DNA of 64,000 bases from Ananas comosus (taxonomy: Eukaryota; Streptophyta; Magnoliopsida; Poales; Bromeliaceae): the NCBI RefSeq assembly GCF_001540865.1, contig NC_033622.1:4787504-4851503 (forward strand), read 5' to 3'. A program made the position numbers and the translations under genes. This document shows positions 1 through 10,374 of the stretch, piece after piece. Each line of letters starts with the position of its first letter. The first letter of the stretch is position 1. A model generated the notes under the pieces. That model was not told the origin of the DNA, made no database searches, and saw only the letters and a program-made list of their open reading frames with translations.

Positions 1-651
1 TTGTTGTAATTCACAAGATAAAAAAAAATAATTATTAAATTTTAAATTTTATAAATTATTGTACAAGTTGCTTGTAAGAATAATATTATCTTTATTTAAA
101 TTGTAGAACGCAGCGGAAATATTCGTTTATATCTTTTTCGCAAGTGACTCGCGTTAGAACACGATAAATCCTGAATCGTAGAAGTTGATTCATGTATCCT
201 TGGTTCGTCCACGAAGGTTTCTAACACTCCAAATCTACAGTAGATCGAGCTACGAACAAACTAGGTCTATAATCCACCGTTCAAAACTCTCTAGAAGCAA
301 TAGGTTAATAGAGAATGTGATTTCTCTCTTACACAAGATGCCTCATGAATTATTCATGAATTTTAGCATATATTTTTTTCTTTTTTTAAATGAGAGAATC
401 GCGTGTATATTTATAAGAGATTCCAACATCCTAATAGGCAAGTAAAAGATTACGTCGAACCTGTTTATGATTGCTATCCTAATATGGCTAGAATGTATTT
501 CTAATTAGCTTATCAAATTAAAAGCGCGATTAAATTTAGTCCAATTAAACAACATAATAACCGTTGGATCGAGCTCGATAATAAGCATACCTGATTTGGT
601 TTAACCAAATGCCAACATTTTCCAGTCGCATATAACGGTATCGATATCATT
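1..651. repeat. AT-rich DNA with a decayed LTR-like fragment
   Basis: No coding region is supported. Around 107-130 there is an AACGCAGCGG box like the one at the edge of the solo LTR that begins at 657, so part of this stretch is probably an older piece of a related copia-type LTR. The rest is AT-rich and I recognise nothing in it. Confidence 0.3.
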
Positions 652-656
652 ATAAT

Positions 657-2434
657 TGTTAGAAAATTGCGTACGGTAAAAACGCAGCGGAAAAGGAAAT
701 CAAACAAATTTGATTTTGAAAACTCTCGAGATCCAATCTCAAAAACCACGTAATTAGGATTCCTCATGGTCTTTAAAATTAAAGGAGAAAAGTAAGATCA
801 AATCTTTACCTTTTTTGTGGATAGATCTTCATTTCAATTTGATGATCGTGGAATAGGGTTCTCTTGAATCCGCACACGCGTCTGGCCTCTATAGATATCC
901 ACACAAGGTTCTTAATTTGATCGATGTCCTCACCGAGGTGCTAGCTCCCTTGCAAAAGGACGTCTATTTGCTAGAAGATGGAAGAGAAAGGAGAAGAGAG
1001 ATGACGGCTTGGATTTTCCAAAAACTTCCGTATTATTATATAGAGGAATATAATCCTTTTTTTTTAATAATAGAATAACCATTAAGGATAACTACAAATC
1101 TAGATTTAAATTTATCATTTCCTTAATTGGTTAGATCGATCAAATCCTAATTTGATTCGACTTGAATTTTATATTAATTTGATCATATCAAATTAATAAT
1201 GCAATATTTGCACACAAGTCCTCTTATATTTTACTAACTATTAGTAAGTCCTCTCTTATAACATTTATACTTTAATACCACTTATTTGTAACAATTATAA
1301 ATTAATACAATTATCAACATATTGACAATTAGGTCCTCCATCGATTCAATAATCGCGATCTAGCTATCCGATCAATCACAACCTCTTATGTGTGTGACCC
1401 CATAGGTTCTACTCTGTTTGATAGTGAGATATATTTTGATCACTATCAACAATATCACTGAAACTCCTTTCAGTGGATCAGAACAATTCCAACTCAGCCC
1501 AATGAGAATTATCGATCATCTAGATAATTCTCATGAGTCTCACAATCTACTAGTGACGCCTAGCAGCATGTAGTGGAATTCCAGTAGAATGGAATACTGA
1601 ACCTCTTGGTGCAGTTACCGTGTGATACAATTCTTCTATCATGAGTCCCGACTAGACGGAGGTTATGGAATAACTCGTCAAACCCCATCGTCTGTCATAT
1701 GTTAAATTTATTCGACTCGAGTTTCTAATATCGGAAACCCTTTTTCGCTATTAACACTGCCCAAGCCAAGGTCTTCTAAACTCGGTCTCATAAATCACAC
1801 AGGACTAACACCCCTATCTACCAAGGGAGATAGATTCCATCTAAGTGCGCACCCTATTTCTACAATGAACCTACTGCAGCCAACATGCACCGCAAGGACC
1901 CGAATGACTAGGGACCAAGTGTATGTACAGTCAAACTACAGTAACCTCATTGTGAATAGCCGAGGCACAGCAGGTCAAAGGACCAGTCACACTACTGCAA
2001 TATTGAGTAAGGCACTGACGAATGAGTAGACATCCAAGTGACTTCTCGCATTAGTCACGCTCGGTACCCTTGTTCTCTAACAACCACCTGCATATTTGCT
2101 TCAGTGTCCCCACACTGTCGACTCGAGACCCGTCTACCCAAAAAGGGAAGCGACCTATGCACCAATCTCATCGGATCAATTACCGTCCCCGTGATGATCC
2201 ATTGATCGGGAGCATTTAGGAATTAATCACCAATGACACATGTCTCAAATTCTCAACTCTTGAGAATGTATGTAACCATTTTATTAATTTCTTAGACGAT
2301 TCATGGACACATACACAACATGAATGGAAATAAGAATCCAAATTATTCATAATATTTTAAAGTAAAATACAAATTTATGTTCTAGAATAAATATATATGT
2401 CGGCCTAGTTGGCTTCTAGGGCATACATCTAACA
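657..2434 (-). mobile_element. Solo LTR, Ty1/copia, BARE/Angela-like
   Basis: The stretch is bounded by perfect 7-bp terminal inverted repeats, TGTTAGA at 657 and TCTAACA ending at 2434. The 5-bp flanks ATAAT (652-656) and ATAAC (2435-2439) differ at one base, as an aged target duplication would. Read on the minus strand it starts TGTTAGATGTATGCCCTAGA, which resembles the start of Angela/BARE LTRs as I remember them, and the length of 1,778 bp also suits that lineage. No internal domain, primer-binding site or second LTR adjoins it, so it is most simply a solo LTR left by LTR-LTR recombination. The lineage name is inference; the boundaries are seen directly. Confidence 0.72.
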
Positions 2435-2439
2435 ATAAC

Positions 2440-3335
2440 CACTTTCTCAATTACACCATTATTGATTCCATTCATATAGAGTAATGAACAGTGCGACCAC
2501 CAAGTCAGCCTACATTTTTGGAGCTCTACACTAGAAACCACATAAGGCCAACATAGAGACATTAACCCTAAGAAATAGTAGACTCATGATGCCCTAAACT
2601 ATTGGATTATCTTAGGTTTAGCATATCTAATCTCTTAAAGAGCCATACTAATCTCTGTTGTGCATATTATGATACTATACTCATAATCACCTTGCTATAT
2701 TGAATACAACTTGTTGACAATGAGTCAAAGTGTCTTAATATAATCCAACTAGTTTTCCTTAAACCCCCATGCCACTAAGTTAAGAATTGATTACTTTCCC
2801 AGCAATGCCCCATAAAGCCGCATCACTCATAGCTGTAGGAAAAACGTCAAAATAGCAACATCAATTATTTTACTTAATGACATAGTCAGATGTCACTAAG
2901 GACATCTAACATATATAGGACATAGCCTCAAAATGATGTTCAAAAAAACTCACACAATGAGGAAGTAGGGGATCCATTCACTCGTTTTCTTCATTTGGTC
3001 GCCTAAGCATGTGTGTATGAAATATATACTATGACAGGGGATCTCAATAAGCGCTGTCTTTCTCAATGCCATACGAATCTTTGCTCAGGCACTCCCGGAG
3101 TGTCTAGCTTGAGTTCTTCATTTACTCGCTATCTCAAACGCTAAACAATGAGCTCACATTCGGCTCTAAATGTACAAGCCATACGAATCATGGGACTATC
3201 CATATGCGGTATCGCTTATGATCTCATCTTGGTGCCAACCAAGGCGGCTATCATTAATGCCTCTTTTTTTGATTGCTCTCTACAACGCTGAAAAGAATGA
3301 TTGCCCGTGTGAAAGGGCCAATCAGCCTATGACAT
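2440..3335. other. No gene seen; unclassified intergenic or transposon-derived DNA
   Basis: About 900 bp between two LTR-derived blocks. Reading frames are short and stop-rich, and I recognise no protein, RNA gene or clear terminal repeat. Confidence 0.4.
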
Positions 3336-3830
3336 TGTCATGCCTCGGATTATAGCGGAAACTTGGCTTACGTCAATGGACCCGCCGCATGTACAAGGAT
3401 ACACCTTATATACACAAAACGTCAAAAAACCTGTCCAAATAAGTTACTGAAATCTAACAACAATAGTTATTAGAGTAGAATACAAACTATGTATTGTAGC
3501 AACACTGTAGATATATAATTATCACCACACCAATCCACAAAATGGTACAACATCTTTGGCTACTCCAAACCTCAAAACATAGTATAGACTACTATATCCA
3601 CTGATAAGTGGTCCAACTACATACACAAAAAGGGTAGGAAATACTAACTATCCACGATCCCCCTATCTCGATTAATCACTGGTGCTGAAAGATCTGTCAT
3701 AAAATATTAATAAAGAGGGTATGCGAACTATAATCAGTAGTCCCCAATGGATATGGTTGACAAAGCCGGTGGTCTACACCATTAGGTCCATAAGAGGTTG
3801 ATATAGTAGTATGAATGAACATGTATTAAT
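3336..3830 (-). mobile_element. 3' end of a minus-strand gypsy LTR, degraded
   Basis: It begins TGTCATGCCTCGGATTA and continues with a GACCCGCCG...GTACA stretch that lines up with the LTR end at 18931 (TGTCATGCCCCGGATTA, then GACCCGCCGTATACA). This is therefore the U5 end of the same LTR family in minus orientation. The far boundary is not clear. Confidence 0.45.
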
Positions 3831-3869
3831 ATAAATAACTGCTAAAAATAACTGCTGAAAATAACTGCT
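3831..3869. repeat. Three tandem 13-bp units
   Basis: Three consecutive copies of a unit close to AAAATAACTGCT, with one to two differences between them. Likely replication slippage inside LTR-derived DNA. Confidence 0.75.
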
Positions 3870-3899
3870 ACTATCATTGCTCTACAATAATAGTAGCAG

Positions 3900-4369
3900 T
3901 TGCTCCACATGCTAAGAACAGGTAGTTCTCACACACTTTTGTGGTTTACTTTTTAAGGGTACACATACCGACAGTTGATCGTGGTAAAGAGGATCGTGCA
4001 GTACATAGCATCTCCTACCAGTTTGCCTATACATTAGAAGACCACCAGATAGTGTTACTTTGTATTACTTGCCTGTATTGGCGAGGGCCAGGGCCTTGTA
4101 CATGTACTTTTCTTTTGGGGTTAAGTTTTATTTCATGAAGTACATGATGTATAGCAGTTTAGTTTGTAGATAGTGCTCTGATACATATCGTTTGTTTATT
4201 TCATGCTTTATTTTGGATCTTGAGATGTGAAAACTTTTCCGTTTGATCTCCTGGATTACTTTGCCTTGTTCTTTTGTGTTGCCGCTTCGTTCGGACAGAG
4301 GAAACTCTATTCATTCAGCGGATCTGTTGACGCCTCTGTGGGCTTCCGCTGTGGACTCGGGACGTGACA
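3900..4369 (+). mobile_element. 3' end of a plus-strand gypsy LTR
   Basis: It ends GGGACGTGACA at 4369, the same terminal motif as the other plus-strand LTR ends here (8976, 10308, 12921, 44040). Just upstream is the GGACAG...-type U5 block shared with those LTRs, and the AGTTCTCAC motif is at about 3922. The 5' part is missing. Confidence 0.55.
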
Positions 4370-5020
4370 GTGGGTAACCCTAAAAATCATGATAATTTAG
4401 GGTGCGATTAAGATGTAAGTTGTTACCTCCTAGAAGTGTCATTTGAGAGATGCCAATCACCCTTAACTCCCTATCATATGTTGGGAGATGCTATTCACCC
4501 TTGACTCCCTGCAACGTATTGGAGATGCCAATCTCCCTCGACTCCAAGTACATACCGATTGGAGAGATGTTGATTGCCCTCGACTCTCCATGAGGTGTTT
4601 GGAGAGTACGAACCAAATGTTTGATATTATGAGATAGTTGGGTAAACATACAGACCTATGTCATAGAACCTGATTGTGACATATTGTTTATATTTGAGGC
4701 ATAATAGTTGTACTTTTCTTTTAGCATTTCTATTATGAAAATAGATATTTTATTTACTATTATTATTTTACTAATGCCTTCTTTAAATTTAGCGCATAGC
4801 GTTACTTTTGGTAGTTGCACCCACTGGGAACTTATTTTATGTTCTCACCCTATTGTGGTTGTTATTTTTCATAGCCATCTACCGCCATTGAGGCGTGGGA
4901 GTGCCGTAAGGACGTTGTTCGAGTTAGCTAGATCAGCATGAGTTGGTTTAGAGTGCATAGACAAGAAAAATTATAATATTTTGGAAAGATTAAATATTGT
5001 AAACTTGTTAAGAGTTAAAT
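4370..5020 (+). mobile_element. Plus-strand LTR fragment with the conserved hairpin
   Basis: It contains the CACTGGGAAC...GTTCTCACC hairpin at 4824-4850, a hallmark of the LTRs in this window. It is cut at 5020 by the minus-strand LTR that starts at 5021. The start is uncertain. Confidence 0.45.
4440..4612. repeat. Degenerate tandem repeat, about four units of 50-60 bp
   Basis: Four successive units each read roughly GGAGATGCCAATC then CCCT(T/C)GACTCC. They are imperfect, with differing spacers, and lie inside LTR-derived DNA. Confidence 0.6.
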
Positions 5021-6729
5021 TGTCACGTCTCGCTATCGCCAATTTGGTCGATCCGGGCCCGCGCACAGACGCCGAACGAACAGCACCTCCTCTGTTCGCC
5101 CAAGGCTCAACAACAACGAGTACATGTATAAAGAAATAAATAATTCCCAGGATCACATTTCAATATACATGGCTTGCACGAAGGCAAGCAACAAACACAA
5201 GTGATAGTAAAGCTAGCTAAACATGAAATTTCACTGTAATTTAAAACTTTACATAGCTGAACTTTATAACTGAAACATTTAGTTATATACATGCTTTTAT
5301 ACATTCATTTACATGTCTCTGTACATAAATAGGATATAATGAACCAACATGGTAACTGCTAAAACTTCTGGTGTCAGCTAACTAAGCTGCAGGGCCCTTG
5401 CCACGATCCTCGCCGAAACTCGCACTGAGACCTGTATGGTTAGTGGTGGTAGAACTACAAATAAGTTCCCAGTGGGTTCGGCTGGCCGACACTCGGCCGT
5501 CACCCACTAGGTCTACTCAGGCATATGTAGGCAAAGAAAAGTAAGCAGATAGTACACCAACTATAACATGTAACTACCTACAATGCCGTATCAAAGCGGA
5601 GAAGTAAGTAATACGAAAACTGTAAAGATGCATGCATGCGTTTTTCATTAACTTTACCCAATCTTTTAGTTAACCCTCTGGTTAACAGCTGAACAAGTAC
5701 GTTAGTCCTGGGGCAAGTACGTCTAGCCACTAAATTTACCCAATTCAGTGGTTAACCCTTTGTTAACAATACTCACCAACGAAATCCCTCACGGCCCTAA
5801 GCTGCCTCCCGATGGGACCGTCTGTCGGACAAGTACGTTAGTCCTGGGGCAAGTACATTAGCCCAACAAGTGACTACTCCGGAGCTCACTGCCTGGGGGG
5901 AGCGACCACCACCAAGCTAAGAAACAGACTATGTGAGTAAGATCTGATCCTCCTTCAGAGGATTCACAACAACTGACAATGCCACAAGTAACTCTGACTA
6001 GTTCTTTATGCTAGTTTCACAATTCCATTTTTTGATGCTAACTAAATCTCTAGTTAGAATGTCACCGAATTTACTATTATCATAGTCCACAGTAAAATTC
6101 ACACATTTATAGGGTTCTATGTTCATATTCTATGGCCCACATGTTCTTTACATTAACATAAATTCAATTGCACAATAACACTTTTCCCTATAATGCATGA
6201 ATATGATACAATTCACATAAATAGATATGCTCAATAGAATAGCATAGACATAAAGAGAGATTCGATGACTTCGGATAGCACCACCCACCTGTAGTGGTGT
6301 TAATCAACTAGAATCCACGTTTCAGAAAGCGTCGACGACTATCTCTCGCGACTCCGTGCAAATAGAACTAGAACGGCCGCTACCGTAATTAGCGCGTCGT
6401 CGACCTGTCGGAAAGTCAATTTAGACTCTTGGGCATGTTTACTTTTTACTTATAAAGGATTAGAAAAGGTTAAACTAGAGTCAATACTCATATTTTACAA
6501 ATTAGCATTTCAATGCTATATAAAACGGCAACTATAGCCGAAAAACTTCTTTTGGCGATATCTTTGCGTAGGTTCGTCGGATTGCCGAACCGACTTCGCC
6601 AACGCGTTTCTTTTACCCTCAATTTGGTTTACACGCGGTCAATTTCGCATTAGGACTCTTACTTTGCAAAAGTGCATTGCCGGGGTCAATTTCTATAAAA
6701 ACCCCGTTTTTATCGAAATCCTAACTTAT

Positions 6730-6880
6730 TTTCGATCTCTCTCTTTCTTAATTCTTTCTTTTCTCTCTGGCTTTCTTTCTTTTCTTCCTTTCTTTCTTTT
6801 CTTCTTTTCTTTCTTTTCTTTTCTTCCTTTCTTTCTTTTCTTCCTTTCTTTCTTTCTTTTCTTTCTTTTCTTTCCTGCTG
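6730..6880. repeat. Pyrimidine-rich (CTTT)n tract
   Basis: About 150 bp of almost pure C/T on the plus strand in CTTTCTTTTCTT patterns. At this position in the minus-strand LTR it would be a purine-rich transcribed leader. Confidence 0.85.
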
Positions 6881-6883
6881 TTG

Positions 6884-7256
6884 CTGCGCATGCTGCTGCT
6901 GCTGCTAAGCTGCTGCTGCTAGCTGCTGAGGCTGTTGCTGCTGCTGCTGCTGCTGCTAGCTGCTGCTGAGGTTGCTGCTGCTGCTGAGGCTGCTGCTGCT
7001 GTGCTGCTGCTGCTGCTGATGGCTGCTGCAGCTGCTGTTGCTGCTGCTGCTGCTGCTGCTCAGCAGCTGGCTGAGCAGCTACTGCAGCAGCTGCTGCTGC
7101 AGCAGCTTGCTGCTGCTGCTGCTGATCCAGCAGCTGCTGCTGCTCGCTGCTCTAGCAGCAGCTGCTGATGCTACTGCTGCTGCTTCAGCAGCAGCTTGCT
7201 GCTGCTGTTCCTGCTCACAGCAGCAGCAAGGGCTGCTGCTGCTGCTGTTACTACAG
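6884..7256. repeat. CTG/CAG trinucleotide tract, about 370 bp
   Basis: Near-continuous GCT/CTG triplets, with inverted CAG blocks intermixed between about 7060 and 7230, so adjacent segments are self-complementary. The long poly-Leu/poly-Ala frames it creates are not genes. It lies where other LTRs of this family carry (CT)n or (GA)n leader repeats. Confidence 0.9.
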
Positions 7257-7595
7257 AGAGAGAGGGATGAGAGGGAGAGAGGTAAAACCTACCTCTTTTC
7301 TTCTTCTTCTATTTCTTCTTCTTCTTCTCTTTTCTTCTCCTTTCTCTTCTTTTCTTTTCTCTTCTTTTCTCCTTCTCTCTCTCTACGTATGGCAGCAAGG
7401 AGAGGGGATAAGGATGGAGGGGGGGGCTGCCTGGCAGGTTTAGTGGAAATCGACTAAGGCATAGGTTAATTACCATAATGCCCCTCGACTTATCCGTTTA
7501 GCCGCGCGGATTAAATACCTTTCGTAAGCCCTTCCGAAAGTTCGATTGAGCTCAAATTTGACAGACATGTTCGTTTTTACTTAACAAGTCCACNG

Positions 7596-7746
7596 TGACA
7601 CCCCAATAGTCCCACATCGGATGGGAATGGGGTTATCATTGGGTTTATAAGAGACTTAGACACTAGTAATAATAACTGGGCTTAAGCATTTTGGGCCGGT
7701 TGTTGGGCCCAACGAGTTATTATTGCTAGTGGGCTGGGTCGTTACA
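7596..7746 (+). mobile_element. TRIM-like short LTR (solo, start at a gap)
   Basis: About 150 bp starting at the N join with GTGACACCCC, then CCCACATCGG, GGGTTTATAAGAGACTTAGA and TGGGCTTAAGC, and ending GGGTCGTTACA. This combination is typical of plant TRIM/SMART-type miniature LTRs. No second LTR is seen. I looked for the 5S-rRNA-like segment that marks Cassandra elements and did not find it. Confidence 0.55.
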
Positions 7747-8462
7747 CAAAACAAGGATCAAAGGATAAAATCAAGTACTAACCTTTCTAGGTGCCTCAAA
7801 ACAAGCTCCAAATCTTCTAGGGTTGAAGATTGGTCCACCACCAAGCCCTACAAGCAAGCTCCAAGCCTTGCAAGAGTGGAAAGAAGAGAAAAGGGGTTGA
7901 GCTCCAAGCTCCCTCAGGCAAGCTCCTCTTCTTCTTCTCCTCCTTCTTCTTCTTCTCTCTCTAGAAAGTGTAGGGAGAGGGTGAGAAATGAGGAGGGAAG
8001 AGAGTGAAAGGGTCATATAGACCATTTAGAGCAACAAAATCCAGAGAGGCCCCTCAAAAATTCAAATTTGCATCAGCCCGGACTGGGCAGTTTTTGCCCA
8101 GAGGGACCGGTCTCTCCTTGCAAGGGACCAGTCTCTCGTGTCGAACCCGAGAAACCAACGTTCGGGAACCGGTCTCTCCCCGCGCGGGACCGGTCTCTCA
8201 CTGCGTAGACGCGCTCGGGGACCGGTCTCGCCCGCCAGGGACTGGTTGCCTCGCCGGCTGCGCAACACTGTTCACTGGAGGACCGGTCTCTCCTAGCAGG
8301 GACCGGTCTCCGAGAGTGAAAACTCTCAGGACTCGTCCAGAACTCAGGTTTTCAAACTTTTTGGATCGAAAAACATTCTACGACCCTCCACCAAGTGTGG
8401 AAAAGCTTGAAATACATCCAATCACTCGAACCTCGCAATTTGCAAAGGTCCAGTGTGTTACA
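7747..8462 (-). mobile_element. 5' (U3 and leader) part of a minus-strand gypsy LTR
   Basis: On the minus strand it starts TGTAACACACTGGACC at 8462, closely matching the LTR starts at 52305 (minus) and 33961 (plus). From there leftwards lie U3 with a palindrome array (8090-8330), then a CT-rich leader matching 49983-50050. It is broken at 7747 by the TRIM-like LTR. Confidence 0.62.
8090..8330. repeat. GGGACCGGTCTC/GGGACCGGTCCC palindrome array in U3
   Basis: Eight or so variants of GGGACCGGTCTCTC are packed into about 240 bp. The central GACCGGTC is self-complementary. The same motif family appears at 10545-10880 and 49881-49888, in the same position of related LTRs. Confidence 0.85.
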
Positions 8463-8976
8463 AGTTCTCACCCCACTATTCCAGAGTCGGGACCGAGCGA
8501 GCCGACGAGCGATCGGGGTAAAGGTATCGCACCATAGTCAGAGGCCACCAGAGTCGGGTTATTTCATATTTTGTTAGTTTACCCTTTTATCATCTTTTGT
8601 ATTTGATGATTTAAGATGTTAATGTATAAAGCGAAGAAAGAAAAGAATGTAATGTTTATTTTAAGCCAATGTGATGTAAAAGAAATGATGCAAGCAATAT
8701 AAAGAATCATGAATGTACAACTTGGATGAAGTGGATGCATGTATGTGATCAAAAGTTGAATTATAATACTTGTGTAGATGTTTAGTTCCCTTTCTTTCAC
8801 TCATGGCTATTGCTTATCCTCGTGTAAGCCGTTTGTGTATATTTCTGCTAGTGCACTTCATTTTTTGAAAATGTACATATGATGAGCCTTGGGCGGACAG
8901 GAGAAACTCTGTCCGTTCGGCGTTTGTTTGACGTGCTCGGGCCGGCCCAAATTGGTATCGGTCGCGGGGCGTGACA
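8463..8976 (+). mobile_element. 3' part of a plus-strand gypsy LTR
   Basis: It opens inside the hairpin motif (AGTTCTCACCCC) and runs through the GGACAG U5 block to GGGGCGTGACA at 8976. It aligns with 9801-10308. The minus LTR starting at 8462 lands inside the hairpin and removes the upstream half. Confidence 0.6.
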
Positions 8977-10308
8977 TCTAAAGTGTCATATTTGAGTATA
9001 TGTATGTATTGACCATATTGTATAGTAGGGTTACTTGTGAGCTTCTCATTGCATATTGTGAGTTCAAATGCATGAGAAATACTAGTAAGAAAGTGAGAAT
9101 TTATAAACTCTATGCATGCATGATAAATGATGAGAACTTAGTAGACCTAACTTAGTAGACCTAGAAAACAAATGTGACATGTGGACATGAATGTAGAGAG
9201 TGGCATTGTTGAGTCAAGAATGCTAGAATTGAACACTTAGAGAACATGTGTGGCATGTGTGTGCGAGTACAAAGTAGTATATATGACACTAGCGAAAGTA
9301 AAGAATGCAAGTAAAGGAGTGATTGTGACATTATGATATAACAACCTTCGAGTTAAGGGTCATATGTAGATTGTTTCCTTATAGTTATGGATTGAACTTG
9401 ACATCTTTATCGTTATGGATTGGATCATACTCACCTGTAAGTCCTTACTCGAGGGCGGTAGCTTCCCCTCGGGCGATGTGCTCCGGAGTTGTCATTACTG
9501 AAAAGTGGAATCTCTAGAGGACGGTCCTATCGGGCGTAGTAGTCTCCCCGATACTTGAGATTTGAGTTGGTGAGTCTATTGAGGGCGAAACCCACGGGCT
9601 AGCCTAGAGATTGGGAATCGAAAATGTGACCTTGCATTCATCATGAGTATTCTATCGAGCATCGCATTCTTTATTGTTTAGGCATATTAGCTGCATTTGT
9701 TTAGTTGGTTACTATCTGTCTGTTCTTCTATTATGCCTGATTTAGATCTAGTGGGAAAGTCGGCGTGGTTGGTTGCCGAACCTACTGGGAACTTTGTTGT
9801 AGTTCTCACACCCCACCTTCCACAGAGTCAGGACCGAGCGAGCCGTCATACGACCGCGGTAAAGGGATCACGCCCTAGATAGAGACCACCCGAGATGGTT
9901 TCATATTTTGTAGTTGCATTTCCTTTAGTATCATCTTTTGTATTTGATGATTCTAGATGCTTAAGAGAATGATGTAAAAGATATTTATTTCCAATGTCAA
10001 AGGTTGTATTTTGGAGAATGAGATGTAAAAAGATATGATGAAAAAGAATGTAAAAGGACTTGATGAAAGTAGTATGCATATATATGATTTAAAGTTAATT
10101 ATTGTACTTGTATGTTGAGTAGTTAGATCTTTCATTTTGGCTATTGCTTGCCCTCGTGCAAGCCATTATGTTTGCTTCCGTATGTGTAATTTTTATACCC
10201 TATTTGTACTTGTTGTTGAGTCTTTGGTGGACAGGGGAGGTGTTGTCCGTTTGGTGTCTGTTCGACGGGTCCGATCCGGCCAAATAGGACCGAGTTCGGG
10301 GCGTGACA
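8977..10308 (+). mobile_element. 5' LTR (3' part) of a broken gypsy element
   Basis: It carries the CTCCGGAG palindrome at 9481-9488, the hairpin at 9785-9808, the GGACAGGGGAGGTGTTGTCC hairpin at 10224-10243 and ends GGGGCGTGACA at 10308. A primer-binding site follows at 10316, so this is the 5' LTR of the element whose gag begins at 13197. The true LTR start is missing. Confidence 0.62.
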
Positions 10309-10315
10309 GATATAA

Positions 10316-10326
10316 TGGTATCAGAG
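10316..10326 (+). other. Primer-binding site, initiator tRNA-Met type
   Basis: TGGTATCAGAG lies 7 bp after the LTR end. This is the sequence complementary to the 3' end of plant initiator tRNA-Met used by most gypsy elements. It defines the strand of the element. Confidence 0.85.
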
Positions 10327-10374
10327 AGTAAAGTGCCTAAAGTGAAAGTATAGGATAGACCTAGAGACTTTTAG

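Larger units (their letters stand above)
5021..7594 (-). mobile_element. Minus-strand gypsy LTR, truncated at a gap
   Basis: It starts TGTCACGTCTCGC, the reverse complement of the usual ...GCGTGACA LTR end. This is followed by the mirror image of the U5 block (CCAATTTGGT, then CGCCGAAC and CAGCACCTCC), the hairpin half AGTTCCCAGTGGG at 5462-5474 and the conserved CTCCGGAG palindrome at 5877-5884. A CT-rich leader and a CTG tract follow. The LTR start is not reached before the single-N join at 7595. Confidence 0.6.

Noticed and set aside
4440..4612. CRISPR-like direct repeats
   Set aside because: Plant nuclear context, imperfect units without unique spacers of regular length.
6664..7457. Several frames coding poly-Leu, poly-Ala or poly-Ser proteins
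   Set aside because: They are translations of the CTTT and CTG tracts in every frame; no domain, no start context, and they lie inside an LTR.
7596..7746. Cassandra-type TRIM with a 5S rRNA promoter
   Set aside because: The ends resemble TRIM LTRs but the conserved 5S-like internal segment is absent.
8004..8537. A 177-codon plus-strand frame rich in TGLS/RPRSP phrases
   Set aside because: It translates the ACCGGT palindrome array of a minus-strand LTR U3; the opposite strand gives equally long frames.
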